Source: Roseitalea sp. MMSF_3546
GTDB taxonomy: Bacteria > Pseudomonadota > Alphaproteobacteria > Rhizobiales > Rhizobiaceae
Reading direction: 5' to 3'
NCBI RefSeq assembly: GCF_030732865.1
Contig: NZ_JASHKB010000009.1
Span: forward strand, 62,001 to 126,000
DNA: 64,000 bases
Positions 1 through 8,310 of this stretch are shown one piece after another. Under the pieces are notes generated by a model, which did no database searches, was not told the DNA's origin, and worked only from the letters and a program-made list of their open reading frames with translations. Positions within the stretch are counted from its first letter, which is position 1, and every line of letters starts with the position of its first letter. Position numbers and translations under genes: made by a program.

Positions 1-1
1 C

Positions 2-652
2 TCCGGCGGCCAGCAACAGCGCGTGGCGCTGGCCCGCGCCGTCGTCTCCCGGCCGAAGGTGCTGCTGCTCGACGAACCGCTATCCAATCTCGATGCGCGC
101 CTGCGCGAGGACATGCAGGTCGAGCTGATCGAGATCCACAACCGGCTCGGTCTGACCACGCTGTTCGTCACCCACGATCAGGACGAGGCGCTCAGCCTGT
201 CCGACCGCATCGTGCTGATCAATCAGGGCCGGATCGAGCAGATGGGCGCGCCGGCCGAGATCTACGACCGGCCGGCGACCGCCTATGCGTCCAACTTCAT
301 CGGCGCGGCCAATCTCGTGCCGGCGTCGATCGAGGACGGCGCGGGCGGACCGCTGGCCCGGCTCGAAGATGGCCAGCACATCGCCCTTGGCGATCAGGTC
401 GATGAGCGCGGACCGGTCACGCTCGCCCTGCGCCAGGAGGATCTTGCGCTTGCCCCGGCCGATGCGGACGCCGGCGACGGCCTGAAGGCCCAGGTGCGCA
501 CGCGCGTATTTCTGGGCGCCCGCTCGCGCTATGTTATCGCGCTCGGCGACACCGTCGTCCGCGTTATCGACACCGGCCGCGCCACCTTCCGGAGCGGCGA
601 CCGGGTGCGGCTGACGATCGATCCCGAGCGCATCCGCGTCCTGCCCCGATAA
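2..652 (+). CDS. ABC importer ATP-binding subunit, PotA/FbpC type (5' end outside window)
   Basis: This is the C-terminal 216 residues of an ATPase that powers a binding-protein-dependent importer on the cytoplasmic face of the inner membrane. The visible part opens inside the ABC signature (SGGQQQR), followed by Walker B ([13 protein letters not shown]), the H-loop (FVTHDQDEA) and the family's usual [11 protein letters not shown] stretch. The last 100 or so residues fit a TOBE substrate-sensing domain. Family members of this kind serve polyamine, iron or phosphonate-like importers, and the substrate cannot be read from this fragment. The LysR gene starts 67 bases downstream on the same strand and may control it. 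The Walker A motif lies upstream of the window. Confidence 0.9.
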   Translation, partial: SGGQQQRVALARAVVSRPKVLLLDEPLSNLDARLREDMQVELIEIHNRLGLTTLFVTHDQDEALSLSDRIVLINQGRIEQMGAPAEIYDRPATAYASNFIGAANLVPASIEDGAGGPLARLEDGQHIALGDQVDERGPVTLALRQEDLALAPADADAGDGLKAQVRTRVFLGARSRYVIALGDTVVRVIDTGRATFRSGDRVRLTIDPERIRVLPR

Positions 653-719
653 GGACGCGATGGAGCGCCAGGCCGCAATCGCACTGGCGAGCGGCGCGCA
701 ATCTGCTAAAGGCGGGCCT

Positions 720-1640
720 ATGCGCGTTCTCGACATGAAGACGATCGTGGCGCTCGCGCGAAACAGGCATTTCGGGCGCACCGCCACCGAGCTCAACATC
801 ACCCAGTCGGCGATCTCGAGCCGGCTTGCGGCTGTCGAGGCCGAACTGGGCTGCCGGCTGATCAATCGCGGCGAGGGCCAGTTCGAGCTGACGCCGGAGG
901 GGCACAGGGCGCTCGCCAGCTTCGAGCGCATTTTGGGCGAGCTCGACGATCTGGGCGGCGCGCTGGCCGGCGCCGCCAGCCCCATGGCCGACCCCTTGCG
1001 CATCGGTGCGATCGACACCGTCTCCTCGACCTGGATGCCGCAACTGGTCGACGCGCTGCATCTGCGCTATCCCAGTCTGAAGATCGAGCTGACCGTGGAC
1101 GGCACCAAGCGCCTCGTCCAGGGCATGAAGGACAACGAATTCGACCTGATCTTCTGCCTGCACCCGGCGCTCGACGACGGCTTTCGCAGCTACACCGCCT
1201 GCATCATGCAGATGGTCTGGACCGGCTCGCCCAAGCTCGTCGATCCCGACCGCGTCTATTCGGTGGCCGAACTGGCCGAACTGCCGATCATCACCTTTCC
1301 GCCGCACTCGCCGCCCTACGAGATGATCGCGCCCTATTTCCACGACGACCAGGCGCTCGCCTCGAAGCTGACGAGCTGCAACTCGCTTTATGCGATCATC
1401 AACCTTCTGATCGACGGCTTCGGCGTCGGCGCCATCCCGACCGTGACCGTGAAACGCGAGTTGCGCTCGGGCCTTCTGCACAAGATCCGCGTTGAAAAGC
1501 GCTTTGCGCCCATGCCGATCATCGCAACCTATCAGGCGAACACGCGCCAGGATCTGATGCGCGAACTGATCGCCCAGGCCAGAGCGACGGTCGGCGAATA
1601 CTGCGCCAGCGTCGACCCGGACACCGCCTGGGTCGCCTGA
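720..1640 (+). CDS. LysR-family transcriptional regulator
   Basis: This is a DNA-binding activator or repressor of about 306 residues, normal for the family. The N-terminal winged helix-turn-helix spans about residues 5-60, with the recognition-helix region TELNITQSAISSRLAAVE. The rest fits the two-lobed LysR effector-binding domain. An in-frame ATG exists at 660. I chose 720 because the protein then begins directly at the helix-turn-helix (MRVLDMKTIVALAR) and has AAAGGCGGG just upstream. It follows an ABC importer ATPase gene on the same strand and converges with the SDR gene at 1727, so the importer is its likely target. The ligand is unknown. Confidence 0.88.
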   Translation: MRVLDMKTIVALARNRHFGRTATELNITQSAISSRLAAVEAELGCRLINRGEGQFELTPEGHRALASFERILGELDDLGGALAGAASPMADPLRIGAIDTVSSTWMPQLVDALHLRYPSLKIELTVDGTKRLVQGMKDNEFDLIFCLHPALDDGFRSYTACIMQMVWTGSPKLVDPDRVYSVAELAELPIITFPPHSPPYEMIAPYFHDDQALASKLTSCNSLYAIINLLIDGFGVGAIPTVTVKRELRSGLLHKIRVEKRFAPMPIIATYQANTRQDLMRELIAQARATVGEYCASVDPDTAWVA

Positions 1641-1726
1641 CCGCCGCCCGGCCCGCCAACTTGCCGGCCCTTCACGCGCGCCCGGCCCCGGCCGTCCGGC
1701 CGCGCAAGGACGTTGCCGACATCCCT

Positions 1727-2506
1727 TCACACGCCGATATGGGCCAGAAGGCCGCCATCGACGAGATAGTCGCCGCCGGTGCAGAAGCCGGCGCGGTCGC
1801 CGGCAAGAAAGGCGATCAATTCGGCGGTCTCCTCGATCGTGCCGACGCGACCGATCGGATGGGCCTTGCCGAACTGGGCGATCATCTCCTCGACGCCCTG
1901 GCCCTCGCCGGCAAGCTGCTCGGCGCCGTATTCGAGCAGCGGCGTGCGGATCGAGCCGGGGCTGACCGAATTGACACGGATGTTGTCGCGGGCGCAGTCG
2001 ACGGCCATGGCGCGGGTCAGCGCATGCACGGCGCCCTTGGCGGTGGCATAGGCGAGCACGCCATACTGGTTGGCATGGCCCTGCACCGACGAGACATGGA
2101 CGATGGCGCCGCCCCCGCGCGGCTTCATGTGCCAATAGGCATGGTGCGCGGTCAGATAGCAGGCGCGCAGATTGATCGCCATCACCCGTTCCCAGTGGTC
2201 GAGGTCGGTGTCCTCTATGGTGCCATAGGTCTGGATGCCGGCGGCGTTGACGACGATGTCGATCCCGCCCGGATCGGCCGCCGCCGTCTCGACAAACATC
2301 CCGATCTGCTCGGGCACGGCAAGATCGACCCTGTGCACGGTCAGCGCCAGGCCTTCGGCCTGTTCCCTTGCGGCGCGGTTGAGCGCCTCGTCGATGCCGC
2401 ACAGATGCACGCTGGCGCCTTCGCGCGCGAATTTGAGCGCGGCACCGAGCCCGATGCCGCTCGAACCGGTGACCAGCGCGACCTTGCCGTCGAATTCACC
2501 CGCCAT
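1727..2506 (-). CDS. SDR-family NAD(P)-dependent oxidoreductase
   Basis: This is a classical short-chain dehydrogenase of about 259 residues. It shows the Rossmann glycine motif TGSSGIGLG near the N-terminus, NAAG, the catalytic serine in HVSSVQG, the YxxxK pair in YATAK, and a C-terminal GGDYLVDGG typical of the family. It is the second gene of a minus-strand pair: the mannonate-dehydratase-like gene overlaps its 5' end by about 11 bases. I chose the second ATG (2506) because AGGGGGA lies 6-7 bases before it, whereas the first ATG (2512) abuts that sequence. Beside a UxuA-like dehydratase and a sugar importer, oxidation or reduction of a sugar acid is a reasonable inference. Substrate unproven. 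Confidence 0.87.
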   Translation of the reverse strand: MAGEFDGKVALVTGSSGIGLGAALKFAREGASVHLCGIDEALNRAAREQAEGLALTVHRVDLAVPEQIGMFVETAAADPGGIDIVVNAAGIQTYGTIEDTDLDHWERVMAINLRACYLTAHHAYWHMKPRGGGAIVHVSSVQGHANQYGVLAYATAKGAVHALTRAMAVDCARDNIRVNSVSPGSIRTPLLEYGAEQLAGEGQGVEEMIAQFGKAHPIGRVGTIEETAELIAFLAGDRAGFCTGGDYLVDGGLLAHIGV

Positions 2507-3572
2507 GGCCATCCCCCTGCCGTTTCGCGCCCGCGATCAGCGCCTTCATGTAGCCGATGGCATAGGCCTTGCCCGCATGCCAGGGCGCGCCGCATTCCAG
2601 TTCCGGCGTGTGATCGGGAATCAGCACGCCGTCATAGCCGTTCTCGGCCAGGATATCGACGATGCGCGCCATGTCGATGTCGCCCTCGTCGATGAACACC
2701 TCATGATAGTTCGGCACCTTACCGCGCACATTGCGGAAATGGATGTAGCCGATGCGGTCCTGCCGGGCGAATTCGGCCACCGTCCGGTAGATGTCGCCGT
2801 CCGCCATCTCCTGCAGGCAGCCAAGGCACAGCTCGGCCTTGTTGGCCGGCGAGGGCGCGAGCGCGAAGGCGCGCCGATAGGCGTCGTGCGAGTTGATCAG
2901 CTTGGCGCTCAGGCGCAGCGCCTCGACCGGCGGGTCGTCGGGATGGGCGGCGAGCGTGATGCCGGCCTCCTCGGCGACCGGGATCATCTCGGCGAGGAAG
3001 CGGCGGTAGCGGTCCCAGATCTGCGCGGCCGAGATCGGGGCGACCGTGCCCGGCCCGAGCGTGTCGCGATAGGCCATGTTCCAGGCCATCCCCTCGGGCA
3101 TGGGCTCTTGCGGATCGATCCTGTCGATGTCGAAGCCGACCGACATCGCCCCGCCGCGCGCATAGGGGCCGCGCGTCCAGCCCCACACGCCGACGGCGGA
3201 GAAATTGTAGCCGATGCAGGGCACGCCGGCGGCGGCGGCGGCGCGCACGATGGATTTCAGCGTGGCCATCTGTTCGTCGCGCCGGGGACCGTCGAGCAGC
3301 ACGTCGTGCCAGTGGCGCACGGCGAAGTTCTCGACCGCTGCCAGTTGCAGATCGTGGCGGCCCAGATCGTCGATCAGCGTGCGGAAGGTCTCGTAGGTCC
3401 AGTCCCCGGTCTGGCTGGTGCCCCAGCTCATGTCGCGATCGTTGGCGAGCTGCGGATTGTCGGAGAAATAGTCCTCCAGATGGGCGACCACATGGCTGAC
3501 GCCGAGCTGGCGCGCGAAGCGGTAGTGGCTCTCATTGAGCATCTTGCGATAAAGGCCAAGGCCGATCTTCAC
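2496..3572 (-). CDS. mannonate dehydratase-like TIM-barrel enzyme (UxuA family)
   Basis: The protein of about 358 residues opens KIGLGLYRKML and continues with SHVVAHLEDYF, as in the UxuA/mannonate dehydratase family of rhizobia. These enzymes remove water from D-mannonate, or related aldonates, to give 2-keto-3-deoxy sugar acids. Metal-ligand-type histidines and acids occur in AAHPDDPP, LCLGCLQEMADGD and YIHFRNVRG. The open frame extends upstream to 3767, but the family start fits a GTG at 3572 preceded by AGGGGGG at about 8 bases. The gene is divergent from the FadR-type regulator at 3782 and overlaps the SDR downstream. Operon and importer context support a role in hexuronate or aldonate catabolism. 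The exact substrate is inferred. Confidence 0.82.
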   Translation of the reverse strand: MKIGLGLYRKMLNESHYRFARQLGVSHVVAHLEDYFSDNPQLANDRDMSWGTSQTGDWTYETFRTLIDDLGRHDLQLAAVENFAVRHWHDVLLDGPRRDEQMATLKSIVRAAAAAGVPCIGYNFSAVGVWGWTRGPYARGGAMSVGFDIDRIDPQEPMPEGMAWNMAYRDTLGPGTVAPISAAQIWDRYRRFLAEMIPVAEEAGITLAAHPDDPPVEALRLSAKLINSHDAYRRAFALAPSPANKAELCLGCLQEMADGDIYRTVAEFARQDRIGYIHFRNVRGKVPNYHEVFIDEGDIDMARIVDILAENGYDGVLIPDHTPELECGAPWHAGKAYAIGYMKALIAGAKRQGDGHGG

Positions 3573-3677
3573 CTGTTCACCCCCCTGTGCACGCAGGAGC
3601 CCCCGGCGCCGTTCTTCTTGTTGGTCCAGATAGCGCTTCTTGCTGGCACGAAGCTTCCTTGCCACGCCCGATGTGAT

Positions 3678-3692
3678 ATCAATTTCATTGAT
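3678..3692. promoter_or_regulatory. candidate GntR/FadR-type operator, ATCAAT-TTC-ATTGAT
   Basis: A perfect 6-bp inverted repeat with a 3-base centre lies in the 209-base divergent region between the dehydratase gene and the GntR-family gene. Its position between the two starts and its symmetry fit autoregulation by the adjacent FadR-type protein. Binding is inferred. Confidence 0.45.
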
Positions 3693-3781
3693 TTTGCAAG
3701 GAAAATTTCTTTGCTTTTGCTCTTGAAATCGGCTCGCATCGCTGGGAAACTCGAACTGGACCAACAAGAAGGCCGGAGGCC

Positions 3782-4600
3782 ATGGCGGAGCCGCAGCTCA
3801 GGGAGCAGCCCGGGGAGAATGCCCCGACGCCGGCGCGCGAGGAAAGCGCGGTGGACACGCTCGTGCACGCCATCAAGGGCTTCATCCAGGAAAACAACCT
3901 GCAGATCGGCGATGCGCTGCCTTCCGAGCGCGAACTGGGCGAGCGTTTCGATGCGGCCCGCAACACGGTGCGCGAGGCGGTGCGCACGCTCAAGGCCTAT
4001 GGCGTCGTCGATGTGCGTCCCAAGGTCGGCGCGGTCATCGTCAACCGCCACATGGACGCGGTGCTGGACCTGTTCTCGTTCCAGTTGACCATGAACCGGA
4101 AGACCTTCATCGACATTCAGGGGTTCCGGCGGCTGATCGAGGTCGGCAGCGTCGATGCGATCGTCGAGGCGGCCGGCGAGGCCGACATCGCCGCGCTGAC
4201 GCGGATCAACGCGGCGATTCCGGCGGCGCCCAGCGTGCATGCGGCCGCGCGCAGCGATTTCGAGTTTCACCGCACGCTGCTGGCGCTGATCGGCAACAAG
4301 ACCGTGCTGGATGTCTACACCACCATGGCGCCGATCATGATCCGGCTGATGGAGACCGGCAAGGAGACCGACGGGCTGCAGGGCACCTTCGACACCCATG
4401 CCCGGATCATCGATGCGCTGCGCCGGCGCGACCGGCTCGCCTACCAGTACCTGATGTCCGCCCATCTCGACCACGGACTGCGCTATATCGACCGCTCGGT
4501 GGCCAATGGCGGGCCCGGGCGCAACGCGGCCGGCACGGCCGGTGAACCAGGTGTTGCCGGCGGCGCCGGCGGCCAAAACGAGGAGGAGACCCAACCATGA
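3782..4600 (+). CDS. GntR-family regulator, FadR subfamily (FCD domain)
   Basis: This 272-residue regulator has a winged helix-turn-helix at about residues 20-90 (ALPSERELGERFDAARNTVR is the typical GntR signature) and an all-helical FCD effector domain after it (about 105-245), with HRTLLALIGN near its metal/ligand site. FadR-type regulators commonly repress sugar-acid and organic-acid genes until the metabolite binds. The gene is divergent from the mannonate-dehydratase-like gene, and its stop overlaps the start of the binding-protein gene (ATGA), so it is probably co-transcribed with the importer. The last 30 or so residues are Gly/Ala/Pro-rich and probably unstructured. GGAGG precedes the ATG closely. 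Confidence 0.88.
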   Translation: MAEPQLREQPGENAPTPAREESAVDTLVHAIKGFIQENNLQIGDALPSERELGERFDAARNTVREAVRTLKAYGVVDVRPKVGAVIVNRHMDAVLDLFSFQLTMNRKTFIDIQGFRRLIEVGSVDAIVEAAGEADIAALTRINAAIPAAPSVHAAARSDFEFHRTLLALIGNKTVLDVYTTMAPIMIRLMETGKETDGLQGTFDTHARIIDALRRRDRLAYQYLMSAHLDHGLRYIDRSVANGGPGRNAAGTAGEPGVAGGAGGQNEEETQP

Positions 4601-5565
4601 GACCATTTTCGACACTCAAGCGGACGCTGATCGCGGCCGGGGCGCTGGCGGTCATCGCAGCGCCGTCGGCGGCCGAGGATCTGACCGTGGCCGGCATCGT
4701 GTTCCAGCAGGACCAGTTCTTCCGCACGATCCAGATGGGCATGAACGCGGCGGCCGAGGCGGCGGGCGCGACCATGCTGGAGGGCAATTCGGGCTCGCAG
4801 CCCGAAAAGGAGATCAGCCTGATCGACACGTACATTGCACGCGGGGTCGATGCAATCGTCATCTCGCCGGTCTCGGCGGTGGCCTCCATCCCCGCGCTCA
4901 AGCGCGCCAAGGACAACGGCATCCACGTCGTCACCTACAATTCGACCATCGAGGACGAGTCCATTCCGGTCTCCTATCTCAATTCGAGCCAGCGCGATCT
5001 TGGCAACACGACCGGGCAGATGGCGGCCGCCTTCATCGAGAACGAGCTGGGCGGATCGGCGAAGATCGCAACGCTCGGCTTCAAGGCGCTTCTTCCGGAA
5101 ATTTCCGCCGATCGCGTCGACGGCTTCATCGAGGAGGCCGAAAAGGGCGGCGAAATCGAGATCGTCTCGCAGCAGGATGCCTGGCTCGCCGAGGATGCGG
5201 TGCGCGTGGCCGGCGACGTGATCACCGCCAATCCGGACATCGACATCATCTATGCAGCCAATGAGGGCGGCACGGTCGGCGCGGTGCAGGCGGTGCGCAA
5301 TGCCGGCAAGCAGGGCGAGATCTTCGTCTTCGGCGTCGACGGCACCGAACAGCTCGTCTCCTTCCTGCTCGACGGCGACAACGTCCTGCAGGGCGTCACC
5401 GCCCAGCAGCCCTTCGTGATGGGCGAGATGGCGGTCAACAACGCCATTGCCGCAGCGCGCGGCGAGGAGGTCGAAAAGACCGTCATCGTGCCGGTTCTGG
5501 GGCTGTCGCGCACCGACGAGGCGGGCGTCAGGGACTTCCAGGAATATCTGAAGTCGCTGAACTGA
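4597..5565 (+). CDS. periplasmic sugar-binding protein (RbsB/LacI-like, PBP type 1)
   Basis: This is a 322-residue solute-binding protein of a CUT2-type sugar importer. It has a cleavable signal peptide (about residues 1-26, ending PSAAE) and the alternating Rossmann lobes of the ribose-binding family: QPEKEISLIDTYIARGVDAI, VVTYNS, and VFGVDGTEQ near the C-terminus. The start codon overlaps the stop of the GntR gene by four bases. A strong stem-loop follows before the ATPase gene. With the ATPase and permease downstream it forms a complete RbsB-A-C-like importer. The sugar is not identified. The linked dehydratase points to a sugar acid or its parent sugar. Confidence 0.92.
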   Translation: MRPFSTLKRTLIAAGALAVIAAPSAAEDLTVAGIVFQQDQFFRTIQMGMNAAAEAAGATMLEGNSGSQPEKEISLIDTYIARGVDAIVISPVSAVASIPALKRAKDNGIHVVTYNSTIEDESIPVSYLNSSQRDLGNTTGQMAAAFIENELGGSAKIATLGFKALLPEISADRVDGFIEEAEKGGEIEIVSQQDAWLAEDAVRVAGDVITANPDIDIIYAANEGGTVGAVQAVRNAGKQGEIFVFGVDGTEQLVSFLLDGDNVLQGVTAQQPFVMGEMAVNNAIAAARGEEVEKTVIVPVLGLSRTDEAGVRDFQEYLKSLN

Positions 5566-5585
5566 GCCTCGATCGCCTTTCGCGC

Positions 5586-5610
5586 AAAGGGCGGCGCCGC
5601 GCCGCCCTTT
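5586..5610 (+). terminator. intercistronic stem-loop after the sugar-binding protein gene
   Basis: A perfect 10-bp inverted repeat, AAAGGGCGGC / GCCGCCCTTT with a 5-base loop, starts 20 bases after the binding-protein stop. No long T-run follows, so it more likely attenuates transcription or protects the upstream mRNA end, raising binding-protein level over the membrane subunits. Confidence 0.6.
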
Positions 5611-5649
5611 GACGTGCCGATCACCAATGCGCATCCTTGCGGGGCGGCC

Positions 5650-7152
5650 ATGACGGCGGTTGTCGAGACCAGCGCGCTGACCAAGCACTACGGCAATGTC
5701 GTCGCGCTGGACGATTTCACACACCTGTTCGAAAAATCGCGCATTCACGCGCTGATGGGCAAGAACGGCTCGGGCAAGTCGACGCTGGTCAAGATGCTTT
5801 CGGGCGTCGTCCAGCCGACCGCCGGGCAGATCGCGCTCGGCGGCATGCCGGTCCGGTTCAAGTCGCCCAGCGACGCGTTCGCGGCCAATGTGGTCACCGT
5901 GCACCAGGAACTGAGCCTTGTTCCCGAACTGTCGGTCGCCGAGAACATCTTTCTTGGGCGCCTGCCGCAGCGAACCGTGCTGGGCGTCAGCGGGATCGAC
6001 TGGCCCGGCGCGATGCGGCGGACGGAGCAATTGCTCACCGCGATGGGGCTCGACATCGATCCGCATGCCCAGGTCAGGCGGCTCAGCGTCGGCCAGCAGC
6101 AGACCGTCGAGATCGCCAAGGCGATGAGCTTTTCGCCGGCGCTGCTGCTGCTCGACGAGCCGACCTCGGCACTGGCGAGCAGGGAAGTCGAGATGCTGTT
6201 CGAGCTTCTGCGCCGGCTGCGCGAGAGCGGCGTGACGATGATGTACATCACCCATCGCATGTCGGAACTGGCCGAGATCGCCGACACCGTCACGGTTCTG
6301 CGCGACGGCCGCCACGCCGGCTCGGTCGAGATGGCCCGATCGAGCAGCGAGGAGATCATCGACATGATGTTCGGCGACGTCGCCCGGGCCACCCATCCGG
6401 GCCGGCGCCTGCACGATCCGGCCGCCGAACCGGTGCTTTCGGTGCGCGGGCTGACGCGCCAGGGCGCCTTCGAAGATGTCAGCTTCGATCTTTTTCCCGG
6501 CGAGGTGCTGGGCATTGCCGGCATGCTGGGCGCCGGACGCACCGAGCTTCTGCGCGCCATCTTCGGCGCCGATCCCTTCGATGCGGGACAGATCGTCATC
6601 GACGGCAAGCCGGTCGAGAAGCCCGATCCGCGCGCCATGACCCGCATCGGGCTGGGCTACACGCCCGAGAACCGCAAGGAGGTCGGGCTCGTCCAGGCCC
6701 ATTCCATCCATGCCAATCTGTCCATGGCCAGCCTGCGCAGGAACGCGGTCAAAGGCATCGTGACGCGCGCCGCGGAGCGGCCCGGCGTCGAACGCCAGGT
6801 CGAGCAACTGCACATCAAGATCGGCAGTGCCGACGATGCCGTCTCCTCGCTCAGCGGCGGCAACCAGCAGAAGGTGGTGATCGGCAACTGGCTGAACACC
6901 GACCCCAAGGTGATGTTCTTCGACGAGCCGAGCCGGGGCGTCGACGTGCACGCCAAGCAGCAGATCTTCCAGATCATCTGGGAGCAGGCAAGGAAGGGCG
7001 TCAGCGCCGTGTTCGTGTCGACCGAACTGGAGGAGCTTCTCGATGTGTGCGATCGCGTGCTGGTGATGAAGCAGGGCCGCATGCTCGGCGAACTCGACCC
7101 GGCCGAAACAACCCTGTCGCAGCTCTACATCGCCTGCATGGAGGGCCTTTGA
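5650..7152 (+). CDS. sugar ABC importer ATPase, two ABC domains (RbsA/MglA type)
   Basis: A 500-residue tandem ATPase for a CUT2 sugar importer. Domain 1 carries Walker A GKNGSGKST (about residue 37), signature LSVGQQQ and Walker B LLLLDEPTSAL. Domain 2 has the degenerate P-loop GMLGAGRTE usual in RbsA-type proteins, signature LSGGNQQ and FFDEPSRGVDV. I chose the ATG at 5650 over the upstream GTG at 5614 because homology begins shortly after it (VETSALTKHYGNV). Its stop overlaps the permease start (TGATG), so the two are translationally coupled. One ATPase with two domains pairs with the single permease gene that follows. Confidence 0.93.
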   Translation: MTAVVETSALTKHYGNVVALDDFTHLFEKSRIHALMGKNGSGKSTLVKMLSGVVQPTAGQIALGGMPVRFKSPSDAFAANVVTVHQELSLVPELSVAENIFLGRLPQRTVLGVSGIDWPGAMRRTEQLLTAMGLDIDPHAQVRRLSVGQQQTVEIAKAMSFSPALLLLDEPTSALASREVEMLFELLRRLRESGVTMMYITHRMSELAEIADTVTVLRDGRHAGSVEMARSSSEEIIDMMFGDVARATHPGRRLHDPAAEPVLSVRGLTRQGAFEDVSFDLFPGEVLGIAGMLGAGRTELLRAIFGADPFDAGQIVIDGKPVEKPDPRAMTRIGLGYTPENRKEVGLVQAHSIHANLSMASLRRNAVKGIVTRAAERPGVERQVEQLHIKIGSADDAVSSLSGGNQQKVVIGNWLNTDPKVMFFDEPSRGVDVHAKQQIFQIIWEQARKGVSAVFVSTELEELLDVCDRVLVMKQGRMLGELDPAETTLSQLYIACMEGL

Positions 7153-8111
7153 TGCCGCTGTTCTCCGTCTTCCAGCGCTATCCGCTGGAGATCATCCTCG
7201 TCCTCATCTACATCTTCCTGATTTTCGCCGCGCCGGGCTTTGCAACGCTCGACAACCAGCTCAACGTGCTGCGCAACGTCACCATGATGGGCATCATCGC
7301 CTTCGGCATGACGATGGTGATCATTTCGGGCGAGATCGATCTTTCGGTCGGCTCGGGCGTTGCGTTTTCGGGCTGCCTGACCGCCTGGGTAACGCGCGAG
7401 CTGACCCCGTTCGTGGGTGCGTTCACCGCCATAACGCTGGGCGCGATCGCCGCCATGGTCGCGCTGTTCTGCGTGGGCGTTTTCACCGGCAAGCTGCGCC
7501 AGCATTTCAACATGCCGACCTTCATCACCACGCTGGGCCTTCTGACGGTGCTGTCGGGCGCGGCGAACCTGATCACCGGCGGCTTTCCGATCACCGCCTT
7601 TCCCTATCAGTTCAACTTTCTGGGCGCGGGCGTGCTGTTCGGCATTCCGTTCCCGGTCTACATCTTCGTTGCGGTGTTCTTGTTCGTCTCCTTCCTGATG
7701 AACTACACCAGCTTCGGGCGCGCCGTTTACGCCGTCGGCGGCAATCTCGAGGCGGCACGGCTGTCGGGCATCGATGTGTGGCGCACCAAGACGCTGGCGC
7801 TGGGGCTGACCGGCGTGTTCACCGCCATCGCCGGCATCCTGATCGCCTCGCAGATCCTGTCGGGCTCGGCGAGCGCGGCGCGCGGCTGGGAGCTCGACGT
7901 GATCTCGGCCGTGATCATCGGCGGCACCAGCCTTTTCGGCGGCAAGGGCACGGTGCGCGGCACGCTGATCGGGGTCCTGTTTCTGGGCGTGATCGTCAAC
8001 GGGATGACCCTGCTCAATGTCAGCGAGTACTGGCAATTCGTCGTGCGCGGCATGCTGATCATCGGCGCCGTGCTGATGAACCATATTCTGGATACGCGCG
8101 TCAGGGGGTGA
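7152..8111 (+). CDS. sugar ABC importer permease (RbsC type)
   Basis: This 319-residue inner-membrane permease has about eight to ten hydrophobic segments. It shows the family sequence SGEIDLSVGSG near residue 60 and GGTSLFGGKGTVRGTLIG near residue 260, which belong to the cytoplasmic coupling and core regions of RbsC/AraH-type permeases. It starts on the last base of the ATPase stop codon. It closes the sugar-import operon begun by the GntR gene at 3782. A spacer of about 200 bases without visible features separates it from glpD, which converges. Confidence 0.93.
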   Translation: MPLFSVFQRYPLEIILVLIYIFLIFAAPGFATLDNQLNVLRNVTMMGIIAFGMTMVIISGEIDLSVGSGVAFSGCLTAWVTRELTPFVGAFTAITLGAIAAMVALFCVGVFTGKLRQHFNMPTFITTLGLLTVLSGAANLITGGFPITAFPYQFNFLGAGVLFGIPFPVYIFVAVFLFVSFLMNYTSFGRAVYAVGGNLEAARLSGIDVWRTKTLALGLTGVFTAIAGILIASQILSGSASAARGWELDVISAVIIGGTSLFGGKGTVRGTLIGVLFLGVIVNGMTLLNVSEYWQFVVRGMLIIGAVLMNHILDTRVRG

Positions 8112-8310
8112 GCCATCGCCGAACGCACCGCCAATGCGCCGTGCCGGCCGGCGACCGGATCGGCATCTGCCCCGGCCCGCCGCCGCGCGATGCGGCAACC
8201 GTACTGCCCGCGCATTGCCGGCGAGCAACCGCATCGTGGCGAAACCGGCGCGGACGGATCGGCAGGGGACCCTTGCGGGCGGGCGCAGAAAGGCTCGCCC
8301 TGCCCTTCGG

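Noticed and set aside
4483-6951. Long open frame of over 800 codons on the minus strand
   Set aside because: It is antisense to the binding-protein and ATPase genes, which match families strongly. Its composition (Arg/Asp/His/Gly-rich, no domains) is typical of shadow frames in GC-rich DNA.
5637-7148. Long plus-strand frame joined to the permease frame
   Set aside because: This part is the +1 shadow of the sugar ATPase gene. Only the section from 7152 is the real permease.
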